From assembly GCA_001574975.1 (NCBI GenBank), contig KQ965736.1:538910-602909 (forward strand): 64,000 nucleotides of DNA, given 5' to 3'. Numbering within the stretch: position 1 is the first letter of the stretch; each line of letters begins with the position of its first letter. This document shows positions 13,783 through 26,507 of this stretch, piece after piece. The stretch is from Gonapodya prolifera JEL478 (taxonomy: Eukaryota; Monoblepharomycota; Monoblepharidomycetes; Monoblepharidales; Gonapodyaceae). The position numbers and the translations under genes were made by a program. The notes under the pieces are model-generated. The model ran no database searches, had not been told where the DNA came from, and saw only the letters and a program-made list of their open reading frames with translations.

Positions 13783-14403
13783 TTGGGAGCTCTTTGCTGT
13801 TGGGAGGACGGGAGGGCTCGTGCAGAGCCGTGCCTATTTTTGCGAGAAGATGAGGAGCAAGGTTAGGGAGTGCGGAATACGTACTGGAGATGTGTTTTCG
13901 CATTGGATGGGTCGATTATACATGTTGGGTAACTGGCAGGCCAGCGATCGATGATTGTAGGGAGGAGCTGGTAGTACGGTAACTAAGTCAATTACAACAT
14001 AAGCTAACTCAATCCGAAGGGTTGGTATCGGGTTGTGGTGCAAGTTGGCAATTGGGTATCATGTGTGTCCCCATTGGTGCAGACCATGAGCGAGGTTGGT
14101 CTTTCCAAACAAACTCAAAGCTAGCATTTCTTTCAAGAAGAAATAATGCGTAGTTCCATATGTACAGGGATGCGCCGTACCGCAAGTCGAAATATATGTT
14201 CGATTTTGTGGCGCATCCCAGTTGCAGATACTCCGACTTCGGGAAGGAGAGACAGGAAAATTCAGGGGAGGAGAGCGGAGAAAACAGTCAAGGAGAGCAT
14301 CTCCAATCAGGCTCGTGGCAGCATTGATTCCTGTTCAGGGTCAACGGTTATAAAGCAACGGACAGCCACACAATAATCAGGTCCAGGACCACGACCTGCC
14401 AGC
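13783..14403. other. Spacer between the coiled-coil paralogues
   Basis: This 621-bp spacer holds the 3' end of gene A and the promoter of gene B. Short frames on both strands have no family resemblance. Apart from the TATA-like box at 14349 I see nothing specific. Confidence 0.5.
14349..14355 (+). promoter_or_regulatory. TATA-like box of coiled-coil gene B
   Basis: TATAAAG lies 49 bp upstream of the chosen ATG at 14404, a plausible core-promoter position in a fungus. This is seen by eye only, and no other promoter element was identified. Confidence 0.35.
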
Positions 14404-17400
14404 ATGCATCAGCGTCATCAGACTCCACCTGTTGCTCATGGGGGCCCCGCTTCCGCATCGGCAGACCCTGAGTCCACCCTCCCTTCGCCACCTCCAACTG
14501 GCACTACGTCAACGCCTGAGGGTAGCCCTCGCGCCAGCGACTTCCGGAGAACAGTACACAAACAGCGCTCTATGGTCAGCTTCAGGGATGTTGGTGCAGA
14601 CGACACAGACGATGATGGCCAGGGTGGCGCATCAAATGGAACCAAGTCGGTTACAAGGAAAACATCTTTCGGAAGTTTTCCGTCTCCATTGAGTGGCAGT
14701 CAGAGACTCTTGCGGATGCAATCGTACCAGGATTTCAAACCGGGTGGGAATTCAAGGGAGAGGGTGGAAACTGAGATTCTGGCACTGCGAGCCCAGCTCG
14801 AAAGGACTGAAGGCATCTTGAAGGTACGGGCATATGCGTTACTAGTGTATGGCTTAAGCTCGCGTAATGACACTGAAGCGACTGATGTCTGACCCAACCC
14901 AACCTCCACCTGATAGACCACTCAAGAACAGCATGAGCGCCAAATCAACTCCGCCAATTCCGAACTCGCCCATCTCCGCTCAGCCAACTCTCGGCTTAAG
15001 GAACGCAATACAGAACTTGAAGCAACTGTAGCTGACCTTCGAGCAGGACACACCGACTCTCATACCACATACCGTTCAGTCATTGAGGAGCATAAAACGG
15101 CAATATCGCAGCACAAATCTGAGGTTCATTCATTGAAGCAAGAGAATCAGAGATTGAAGGAGCTCGCACAGACTGCACTTGCCGAAACCGAAAAGCATAG
15201 GCGGCTTCATGAGGTCTGTTCCTTGTTCTATCCAGTCTTTCCCGGTGTTCTCATTATGAAAATAAATATCTTTCCAGGACCTGCACCATCAAACTAGGAC
15301 CTCAACCCTCACTCTTGAGCAACTTAGAGAGAAGCTTCACCGCACCGAACAGGAGCTTTCTCAGCATAAATTCAACTTCAACGGATTTGACGAGGAGCGA
15401 CAAAAGTACGAGGCAGAGTTGGAGGTTTGTCCCAAATATTTGCAAAGTCAGATATCTGAAGTGCTCATTTCGTTAAATCTGTTTTAAGATGGCGAATGAG
15501 GCCTTGGAGAAACAGGATGCGATTATAGAACAAGCACAACATGAAATCGGAGAGCTCCATGCGCAGGTTACTCAGGCACAATCGGACCGTAAAGTTTTCG
15601 CAGAACAGAATGAGACTCTCAAAGCTCAGGTTGCCAAAGCGAAAGCTGACGCTGCGGTGAGTCGAACGCTGGTCTTTTGGCTGCCGGATGATTCACGTTT
15701 GGGGCTACGATGCAGGCGTCCGAAGAAAGTCGTCGAGCCGCGTTGAAATCGATGGCTAAGCAAGACGAAAACAACAACCTCCGATTACAAACTTTGATCC
15801 AGGAGAATAACCAGATCAAGGAAGCGATGGCGCGAATCCAAGAGGACAGCATTGTGAGTTCTGACACTTCATCTGGATGAAGTATGATTGTCGATGCTGC
15901 TGCCGCCCATACCCCACAGAATACCGTTGAAGTTATGCGGAAAGAGAAAACTGATCTGGCCCACGTTATCTTGACCCTGCAACTCCAGCTAGAGGCCGCT
16001 GCCAAAGGTAATCAGGCATTAAAGCGAAAGCTTGAGGATCAAATGGTTGACTTCGAGAGAATACAGAAGGACATTCAGGTTTGTAAGAATGTAAGTGTGG
16101 CATCTTGGTCTTATTGAAAAGGTTCCTCCACAGGATCACCAAGAAAAGCATGCCCGAGCTTTGGACATGCACTCATCAAATCACGCTGGGGCTCAGTCAG
16201 AGAATGCAAGGTTGAGGGACCGCATCAACGAACTAACCGCGGAGGTGGACGGAGTCAAACTTGCGTACCAGAGAGTCATGGAGGAGCTTGCGGTGAGTCT
16301 CACAATGGAAGAGACCCCTCGGCGTTACCATTCTCAAGCAAATGACCCTATTCACAGCAAGCGAAGACGAATGCTGCCTCTGCCGCAGAGGGTTTGCGAG
16401 CCCAGATACTCACATTGAAGGAAGAGAACCGAGTTCTCACGAGCCGTAACTCTCATTTAGAGCGCGAAATTGTGAACGCAGAGGAAAATTCAAGGGTACG
16501 TCGCTGGTCTCGATGCTATGAAATGGAAACTGTGAATTTTACTTTCATGCATGTCATAGGCGGCAATGTTGAGAGTCGAGAAGGCGTCGTCAGAGACAAA
16601 TCGAACCGTAAACGACTCGTCGCATCTCCAGAATCAAATCAATCGCTTAACGGAGATTAATAACGGACTGAAGGCTGAAATCTTTCGGGTCACGAAAGAC
16701 TTTGAGGTATTTAAAGTCGTTTTCGGGAGGCCCGTACTGGTTTTAATGTTCCTTATTTCCAAAGACTAGATCTGCAGCCCACAAGAAGGAGCTTGATGAT
16801 TGGAACAACGCACGGATTGACGTTGACTTACGACTTGACCTCGAAGCCAAAGAGAAGAAGAAGCTTCTCGATCAGAATGCAAAACTGCAGGCACAAATTA
16901 GGCATTTGCAGGAATCGCACGAAGTGAGTCGATGATGCTTATATGAATACTTCATTCTCTTATAAGTCCTTCAATAGGCGGCTCTCGGTGAACAAAGGGA
17001 GGAGGTTGAAAGACGAGATCTTGTGAACAAAGATGCCACCCGGGAAATCGCCCAGCTTTCGCGCGATAAAGCAATTCTGGAGGAGCAACTTCGGGTTTTG
17101 GAGACCCAAGCAGCGCATGTCTCTGAAAACTCCAGGGTCAGTCCATAAAGCTGCAATATTGCACAATCGATGTTCGTCTGACATTTTCTACGAACAGCAT
17201 GCCCAAGAAAAATGGGCGATCGCTTTGGAGACGAGCAGAACTAACTTCCGGAGACTTGAGGAAGAGCTTTTGCGGATTCGGCGAGAGCTAACACAGACGC
17301 AACGTGAGAACGAGGACCTTCGGAAGGTGCTCAAGGTACTGTATGAATGAATGCCATTGGGTGCTTTGATCGTACTATGAACCAACGGCTTTACAGGAGC

Positions 17401-18060
17401 AAACGCGGGAGCAAGAAAGCACAGGACGTGCTTTAGCCATACAGCTAAAGGAATCTAATCAGTTAGTTTCTTTCTGGAGAGACCTGGCTAAATCTCATGA
17501 AGGTTTCATCGAGAAGATGAAGAGCGAAGTGCAGAACATGAACCCATCGGTATGTCGTTGTAGATATTCCTTTTCAGTCGCTTGAAAAATGAAAGCTTTT
17601 GTTGAATTACCGCAGACACCAGATGGGGAACATCTCGAGAATCTTGCTAGTGCCATTCAGGTATGCCCAATTGTTCGATATGCTCACGGTGTAGGAGGTA
17701 CAACGTTTTGCGCTTCATTGGTAGGGTTACAAACCTCGAAGCGCTTCTGCAGACGGTACCGCCGTGAATGGTTTACCGGAAGTTTCACGAGTGAGTGACA
17801 CAGCATCATGCCAAAATTGAACCTTGTATTTGATGTCGAATTACTAATTGCAGCTTCGTACCGAGTTAACGGAACTCGCGCGTGATCGGGAGCGACTTTT
17901 GAGTGAGAATGCAGGGATGCGGGACGCTCTGTCGGTTGTGAAGGCGGAGCGGAATGCACTGGATGAGCAGCTTCGGCAAATTCAGAATCCTAGCGCTGGT
18001 GCGCGAGAAGCCAAGAAGGCTGGGTTCTTCTTTCGCCGACCAGCTGGCGGCAAAGGCTGA
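14404..18060 (+). CDS. Long coiled-coil protein B (tandem paralogue of A)
   Basis: Sixteen exons are read, all with phase-0 introns: 14404-14823, 14917-15213, 15278-15424, 15489-15656, 15716-15853, 15920-16078, 16134-16292, 16358-16495, 16560-16706, 16765-16923, 16978-17136, 17198-17335, 17397-17549, 17616-17660, 17725-17790 and 17854-18060. The product is about 899 residues. The N-terminal ~120 residues are Ser/Thr/Pro-rich. The shared block follows (MQSYQDFKPGGNSRERVETE), then a long coiled coil, a GYKPRSAS linker matching AYKPKSA of A, and a basic aromatic tail (AGFFFRRPAGGKG). Exons 2, 3 and 6-9 have exactly the lengths of their counterparts in A. Function is unknown; a filament or scaffold role is inference. 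The ATG at 14404 is the first in frame. Confidence 0.85.
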
Positions 18061-18254
18061 GTGGACGATTCCATACCTTATTCGCAAGTCTTGCAGATAT
18101 GAGCGGAGCGTATTTTTATTGGATATAGTCTCCCAATCGTTAACTTATAAGTGAATAATCATTTTGGCGTTACATACAATCATTACATTCAATATCTGAT
18201 ACCATCGATACAGTCAGTGTGTATCTTCGCATTTCGGCTGGAGAATCCCGAGGA

Positions 18255-19640
18255 ATGCTTACGAGAGCATCTCGCTTACTTCAACACCCAGCTCGTGGAA
18301 TTCTCTCATCGAAATCGATTTCCCGATATTATTCATCAATGTCTTCGCCAACCGAGTGGACTCCGCCTAAAGCCATCGAGGAGTTGTTCGCGCAAACCGC
18401 TGGAAACAACGTCAGTGTCGCGAGATTACATCATTTCGTGTTACCCAGTAACGATGAAAATTGCCGTACAGTTTGCATCAATCAACGCACCAACAGCTGG
18501 TGCTCGCACGGTTCAAGAACTTCCCAAAGGAAGTGCCCCCCTTCAACTTTATTCACTGGCTACAGTGCGTTAAATTTTACGACGACTTGATGAATTGATC
18601 TTAGTAATCGTTTATTTTAAAAGCCAAATGGCCAAAAGGTGTGATTGATCACAGTGGTTCCGTTTCTGCTTTCTAAACTTGCAATCAGGTTGGCATAATA
18701 CTGGAAGAACTGGCCGAGGCTGGAATCAAGGAAGCCGACTATGATGCTTTCGGTTTGTTTCGGTTTTGTCTTTTGTAATCGTGTTCTTGTTCACTTCAAT
18801 TTTGTTACATAATAAAGTCATTCGGCTGAACGGGGAGCAATTTACATCTGGATTTGTGGGCGTGAAGTGAGTGAAATTCTGGTGCCATTTTTATGGCTCT
18901 TTATCATGGCCGTGTTGCTATTTGTTTGCAGCCCAAATTCGAAAATTCCTGCACTAGTTGATACCAAACCGTCGGATGGCGGAGAACCAGTGAACCTGTT
19001 TGAATCTGCGAACATTGTGCTTTACCTCGCGGAGAAACACAAATTTCTGATGCCGGAAGATTCCCGCAAGAAGGCCGAGGTAATGAACTGGGTCTTCTGG
19101 CAAATGGCTGGCCAAGGGTACGTGCTTTTCATTTCTTATTTACATTTGCGATCCTCATTTCAATGCAGCCCCATGACCGGGAACTTTGGCCATTTCTTCG
19201 TTTACGGTTGGTGTTTTGAATCCTGAACACAGGAATCGTGTCGTGACTTTAAGTTTTCATCTACACAGCGCCCGCGGACAAAGTGGAGGCACGCAACTAC
19301 GGTGTCGCACGATATGGAATGGAAGTTCTTCGACTCAGCGACGTTCTTGAGAAACACCTCGCCGATGGACGCTCTTATCTTTTAGGCGAGGATTACACTA
19401 TCGCGGACGTTGTGGTATTCCCATGGTTCGTGCTCCGTGGGGGCACCGACCACCGACCCACTTGGTATGACGGTATCTTTTCCACATAGGTTCAACACAC
19501 TTCACCGAGGCTACGCTCACAAGTCTGGAATGACTGCTGCGACTTTCTTGAATGTGGATCGGTTCCCAAAGCTCAATGCTTGGCGTGACCGCCTCCTCGC
19601 TAGACCAGCTGTGCAGAGGGGAATTACAGTCTGCCGGTAG
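18255..19640 (+). CDS. Glutathione S-transferase, YghU type, probably mitochondrial
   Basis: This is a thioredoxin-fold GST of the YghU/disulfide-bond reductase group. After splicing at GNN/FASIN (intron near 18409-18470) the protein reads FASINAPTAGAR, then APLQLYSLAT, VGIILEEL, NPNSKIPAL, NLFESANIVLYLAEK and MNWVFWQM. The C-terminal helical domain includes GNFGHFF, YTIADVVVFPWF and RPAVQRG. The upstream ATG at 18255 adds MLTRASRLLQ followed by an Arg/Ser-rich segment without acidic residues. That looks like a mitochondrial presequence, and a second ATG at 18339 would give a version without it. The stop at 19638-19640 follows GITVCR. A short further exon cannot be excluded, because a GTAGGT lies at the stop. 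Confidence 0.88.
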
Positions 19641-20036
19641 GTGCTTGCTGTGGTATTCGAGAACACCGGCTCAGAAACCTCGCCGTTCCGCGCTTAAAAG
19701 GGGCACTGACGGGGTCGGGAAGCCGTGGCTTGCGGACAATCAAAAGCTGTAGTTTATGTGCCTCTTGGGAATCGTGCTTATATCTCCTAGTTGCTACTTC
19801 TACTGTTGTGGATTAAGCAATTGGGTTTCAGAGCGAATAAAAAAACTTCATGTTCGATCCATATAAAACGCTCCTGCTCCTCATGCATCACCTTCATTCT
19901 CTGTCGGCCAGCGTGAGAAACGCTCCCATAATTCGGGGTTATCAGGGAGAATACGGGATGTCTCGGTGGATGTGAGAAGTGCTGCGACACGAAGAGACTT
20001 ACGTGAGCATCTTATTTCAAGGAAACCTGGGAATCA
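19641..20036. other. Convergent intergenic region
   Basis: This lies between the 3' ends of the GST (+) and the F-box protein (-). It holds only short overlapping frames without resemblance. No RNA gene or repeat is seen. Confidence 0.5.
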
Positions 20037-21113
20037 TCACCCACCCATTTCATTTTGTAAAACCCATCGCCAGTCCGGAGTTCTGGTAATACGAAGTGCA
20101 GGATAATGCTTTGGAGATACATGGTGTCGTTCCGGTTGATTAACGCACATACACGCCGACAGGACGTACCTCGATCTGCACCGCTCTTCTCCTTCTTGAT
20201 ACATGAAGACCACGGCGTTTCTTCTCGTGCTCTTCTCGAATGGATGAGAGGCCTTCTTTTGGATGAATAATTGAGCCTTCGGGCTCCCCCAGGAACTGCC
20301 ATTCCATGGCGTGGCCCTCGCGAATGAGCCCAGATTTGTAAGACCCATCCACTTCTAAAACCGACCACGTGACGACATTTTGGGTGCTCCCGTTCTGCGC
20401 TTGCTGGTTCTGCATTGCGGCTCTGGAGAATGTAAAGCGCCATTCTGGGTTGCAGAGTTCGAAAGCAGTGATGAATGTTCGTTTCCCATCCTGGATCGCT
20501 AAAGAGAACATTGATGTTAGTAAGTACAAGAGCAGTCTTAAATTGAGGATGTTCGTACCGGCTGCGTACGAGAGCTTGTATTTGGATGACCACAGGAGCC
20601 TGGAGGCACCGTATCGGGCTACTGAAAGAGGCGGAGCGAGCCAAGCGGGGAAAGATTTGCGAAGAAGTGCCAGGAGCTCGAATCGTTCTGAAAATTTATC
20701 TCTTTAGATTACGTAATCCGGCGGATACAAACTTCGCACCCACCGAGGGCGCCGGCAACTTCCTGTTGGGACGCGGCTTCGGGAATTCGCATAAATTGGC
20801 GCCGACGTAGGAGTTGTTTTATCTCCTTGATTGAGATGGACTTGAGCAGAGTCTCTTGCATACTCCAGTCTACGAACGGATGAAGCTCTCTAGCAGGAGG
20901 TATTGAAACACCACCACATTTCCCAGCTATGAGATGCTCATAGCATTTACGCCAACATGCTTCATCGTTGGCCAGGCGGGCACACAGACGTGAAACCCGG
21001 GAGAGAACAAGTAGGGATCGAGCGTCGTGAGCCAGTTGTAAGACGCATGCAAGAGCTAGCTCGCCGGGGAGCTCTGAAAGAAGTTGAAATGGCGCGAGGT
21101 CCGCTGTCATCAT
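20037..21113 (-). CDS. F-box-like protein with WxFxF-type C-terminal domain
   Basis: The protein starts MMTADLAPFQ with an F-box-like segment (LLSELPGELALACVLQLA, then RSLLVLSRVSRLCARLANDE), typical of SCF substrate adaptors that bind Skp1. Splicing from ...VAGAL (donor GTGGGT) to ERFELLALLRKSFPAW, then to AIQDGKRTFITAFELC, gives a domain with NPEWRFTFSRAA and EGHAMEWQFLG. The last exon, after the intron just downstream of AVQIE, reads HYPALRITRTPDWRWVLQ and ends MGG. The tryptophan spacing resembles the second domain of F-box proteins known in several lower eukaryotes, including oomycetes. Ubiquitin-ligase function is inferred from the family and the substrate is unknown. Four exons, about 300 residues. 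Confidence 0.72.
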
Positions 21114-21375
21114 CAGTCTGATGGGTAAAGAATGGAGATTGTGCTGGTTGAAGAATAGAGTGTGAAGGTGGACGGAGAGGACCGAGACTGACACGCCCGA
21201 AGGGAGCAGAGGGTGGGATCGTTTCCACAGTGATGCTCAGTGGGTTGAACGGTGGCGCAGAAGGTAGCAAAACGGGGAGGGATGTCGGAGAACAGAGTGG
21301 AAAGAACAACGGAGGTTTAGCCGCTTCGATGTGCTCCCTTTCCACTTTTTCCGGTAAGTCCAACACTCCAGAAGT

Positions 21376-22152
21376 TCACGAACATTTTACATATTGCGAT
21401 CCGTGATACAACAATGGTCTACTACGAGTCGGAGATATCAAATTGCTTTCATTTGGTTCCGACGACGCAGAGGAACCAACATCGGACGGGGTGTGAATTT
21501 CCTCCACCTGAACGAGGAACAAGTCGGCCGTTCCTGCCTCGACTTCTTTGAGGACAGAGCAACTGAACGAAATGATAGTGTCATCCAGCAGAGGAAGTCC
21601 ACGATGAACGAAATGACTGATTTCGGAGAGTTGGTTGTCTTCTGTATCAGTGGGGAGGGAAAAGTGGGTGCCCAGGTGGGCTTGATGTTCTCCCAGCACG
21701 TTTATCGCACATCGTCCAGAGTGTCGCAGGAGGGATGCAAAACGAGAAGGGTGACCTATCCGTGGCTTTTGAATGCTGAAAGATAGAATGGGGGGGTCCA
21801 GTGACACCTTCTCTGACAAAACGTTGGAATGAGTATTTGTATCCTTGGAGCCCATAAAACATCGCCTCAACACACAGACGTAAAGGAGGAGCATGTTATT
21901 CCTCTTCGCGTGAACGGAGGATCGGGGGACGAAGATGTTACAACCACCACTGTATGTAACATGGGTTCCATTCACATTGAAGGCAAGGTGATGGAAGTCT
22001 TTCACCACGATGGGCTCACCGGGGAGAGCTACAGCTCGCATCGCATCTCGCATTGCCTCTCTCCAGTTCCGGGATTGAGAACACGTGTCTATCACTACTC
22101 TCCGGACACCACGCCGGGCGGAATGCACAAGGTTCAATGTCGAGCAACGCAT
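21376..22152 (-). CDS. Flavin-reductase-like (FMN-binding split barrel) protein
   Basis: Three exons rebuild a DIM6/NTAB-type split barrel: MRDAMRAVALP, then (after an intron with donor GTGAGC) VVVVTSSSPDPPFTRRG and ITCSSFTSV, then SLDPPILSFSIQKP, GRCAINVLGEHQ and LPLLDDTIISFSCSVL, ending PLLYHGSQYVKCS. This family binds FMN and reduces flavin, or uses flavin in two-component oxygenase systems. The chosen ATG gives MRCSTLNLVHSARRG, an Arg-rich N-terminus that could target mitochondria; an additional upstream exon is possible. No partner oxygenase is adjacent, so the physiological role is open. Confidence 0.75.
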   Translation of the reverse strand: MRCSTLNLVHSARRGVRRVVIDTCSQSRNWREAMRDAMRAVALPGEPIVVKDFHHLAFNVNGTHVTYSGGCNIFVPRSSVHAKRNNMLLLYVCVLRRCFMGSKDTNTHSNVLSEKVSLDPPILSFSIQKPRIGHPSRFASLLRHSGRCAINVLGEHQAHLGTHFSLPTDTEDNQLSEISHFVHRGLPLLDDTIISFSCSVLKEVEAGTADLFLVQVEEIHTPSDVGSSASSEPNESNLISPTRSRPLLYHGSQYVKCS

Positions 22153-22429
22153 CTGGAAGACAATGGCAATAGCGCGGGGGCTCCAAGGGATCCAAAAGAG
22201 CAAGCAATTCCGAATTTGTGCCGGCCTTCAGTTGCATTCACAATTTTGCCAACATGTGACTTCAGTCGGGTCCAAATCACTAAAAAGCAGCTGAATGTAG
22301 ATACTGCTATACATCGGAGCGGGTGAAAGAAAAACATATATCAAACGTGAGGTTGAATTCCGTGACGGAATTTGGGGTAAATCGAAAGCCTTGCGCCAAC
22401 AAATGATTGAAAGCTGAGAAGCTCTCGAA

Positions 22430-24156
22430 TTAGTACGCTTCCTCCCCGGCGAATGCATCTGCACCCTCCGGCACCTCGGCCTCCCCATCGGCGACGGGAA
22501 TTTCGAAACCATCCTTTGGAGATCCGAAAGCAGCGTTTTCATCCAGTTCAGTGGCAAAAAGAGTAATTCAGAACGATTTCAGTTGAAATTGTTTTTTCCC
22601 GCGGCGCGAAGCACAGCGATATCTCACCTCTGTGGCATATAAGATCCCTTGGAGCTTTTTAATGAACGAGTCGTGCTCCGAGTCGATTCCCGCCTGAGCA
22701 ACACCATTAAAATGATTTGGTCAGGACAGAACACTGTTGTTTCAATAAAATTCGGAGTGTGGTGTGGTGCGAACCTCAATCTGTGCTGAGCACGCAATTT
22801 CGATGTCCCTCAGTTTTCCAAAGTAGAAATCACGCTCCTTCTCCAGTCCGTCCACCTGCACCCGGAGTTCTGTAAGCTGGTTGGTGAGTGCGGCGATCTG
22901 GGTCTGGGCGGCATGGAACTTGGAAGCCCTGGATGTGCGGTTCGGCGTGCGTGGCGTGGCAGAGCAATCACAGCTGAATATGCTACACAACGAAAACGTA
23001 ATATCAATACGCACCATTCGTCCACCCTTCCGGCAGCAATTCCAGCTCCACTATCGGGTGTACCAGTTCGACTCCGTCCATTGATACCAGACGCGGAGCC
23101 TTGCCTCACCATTGGTCCTGGACTGGGTGTCGCTCGCGCTTTACCGGTGGAGCTAGCGGTGGAGGAACGAGCAAGTGCGGGTCTCGACTGTGCTGAACTG
23201 GGCCGAGAAGCGGGTTTCGGAAGGGTGGGGGTTCCTGCTCTCCGAGCGGGTGCATCATAGGTGCCACCTTGGTAGTGTGTGTCCCAGAATCTGGGTCGTA
23301 CAGAAGTCCGTGGAAATAGAGTGGAGGGCAAAAGTGGGCGTTGACCCACCTTTTGATCCACTGTAGAAACTCCAGATTGTCTTGGAATTTGCACTTCACT
23401 AGTCTTTCCACCGGAATGTTCTTTCATTCAAATGTGACAGGATTGGGGGAAGCATGGGGTGAATTGGGAATGAAGAACCGTCAGAAAGAGATGCGACGAG
23501 AGTATTTTGCGCGACGTCACTTCAAATCGCGCCCATTGCCGAGAAGAACTGTCCTTGATATGAACTGTCCACCAGGGCTCGAAATTTAGACAGCTTCACC
23601 TCACTTGGCCACACATGCGCCACCTGTCACTCCTGAACTATGAGTGACAACAAGGAAAGCGGGCTCCTCAGAACAAATCCATTATCCAGCATTGTGGAAG
23701 AAAGCATGTAGCGGAGTGGTACTGCTTTTCAGCTCATCACTCGTAGGCTCCAGGGATGATTGTCCGATTTCACCGCTCCAGGAAGCATTCTCCCACCTTA
23801 TCGATGCCGTGCTTGTGGAAAGTCTCCTGTAGGACTTTATAGTTCGCAATGTACTCGAACTCTTGCCGTGAGTCGAATTTGCATTTGCGTACGGGCACAT
23901 CCCCAAAAATGGAGTCCAGGATCTGAGAGTACGCGGCTCCCGTTCCCAGCTGCTCGATCTTCGTGTAGTTGAGCTGCAACAGGTCATTGACCCAGTTGAC
24001 TGGAAGGTCGGCAGTGGAAGTTCCGGGCGGCGCAAGAAGCAGGTGGGTAAGGCCATCAATAGGTGACACGATTCAGACTCTTGCGGCGAAACGCCCGCTA
24101 AAATGCGAAAAATGGAGACTGCTCTCACCCAGCTCCGACCGGCTCAGCTCCGTCAT
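22430..24156 (-). CDS. BIM1: EB1-family microtubule plus-end tracking protein
   Basis: This is the orthologue of EB1/Bim1/Mal3, which binds growing microtubule ends. Exon 1 gives MTELSRSELG. The calponin-homology domain follows with WVNDLLQLNYTKIEQLGTG, FGDVPVRKCKFDSRQEFEY and ILNF-type YKVLQETFHKHGIDK, then KCKFQDNLEFLQWIKRW. A Ser/Pro/Arg-rich linker (near 22990-23250) precedes the dimerising EB1 coiled coil, with the signature VDGLEKERDFYFGKLRDIE. The final exons read DSEHDSFIKKLQGILYATE and an acidic tail ending GEEAY, a variant of the CAP-Gly-binding EEY/F terminus. At least five exons. It is head to head with the PP2A catalytic subunit gene. Confidence 0.95.
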
Positions 24157-24510
24157 CCCTGCTGGAACGGATTGAAATGACAAAAGCTGGTGGCTGGACG
24201 GACTATTTCAACCATCAATGCCTGATATTGAACCTTCACTCAATTCAGGCCTAGAGCAGCCACGCATTCCCATTTCGGAGCTTTCCAGTAAAGAGTACAT
24301 TTTCCGTATCTTCGAAATTCCACATCTCATTCTCTCTTAGATTTTAATTGCCTTCTTGCTCTGGTTTTCAGAGTCTCTATTAAATACCGAACCTTACTGT
24401 AATTAATGCTACTGACGAGAATGGGTACCGCAACAAGTGAAGTTCGATCATGTGTGTTGCGGACTGAGGGCACACACCCACCAAAGTTTGCAAGTTGGCC
24501 ACATTCCACG
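24157..24510. other. Shared upstream region of EB1 and PP2A-C
   Basis: 354 bp separate the divergent ATG codons at 24156 (-) and 24511 (+). The stretch is AT-rich around 24300-24420. Promoters and 5' untranslated regions of both genes are expected, but no specific element is recognised. Confidence 0.5.
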
Positions 24511-26265
<1,755 letters not shown>

Positions 26266-26280
26266 GAAATGGTAGAAATA

Positions 26281-26373
26281 GTGGAAATGGGAAATGGGAG
26301 GTGGGAAGTGGGAAGTGGGAAGTGGGAAGTGGGAAGTGGGGAAGTGGGGAAGTGGGGAAGTTGGGAAATGGCG
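26281..26373. repeat. GGGAAGT / GGGGAAGT minisatellite
   Basis: Tandem 7-bp units GGGAAGT (about five, near 26303-26338) pass into 8-bp units GGGGAAGT (about three, to 26361), flanked by degenerate GGGAAAT units. It begins 15 bp after the PP2A stop codon, so it would lie in or near that gene's 3' untranslated region. It is strongly purine-skewed on the + strand. Confidence 0.9.
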
Positions 26374-26507
26374 AATATTCTTGTGGACTGTGTTTGAACT
26401 AACGGACGGGCTTCGTACACGTCTGTCAACCCTCTTCTGATTGGCTAATAGCTTTTATATCATTGAATACAAAGGATATGTCATATCAGCTCTCCTGGTC
26501 TCGATTT

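Noticed and set aside
22440-22557. Minus frame that could be a separate small gene
   Set aside because: The real reading there is the acidic C-terminal exon of EB1 in another frame, ending GEEAY.
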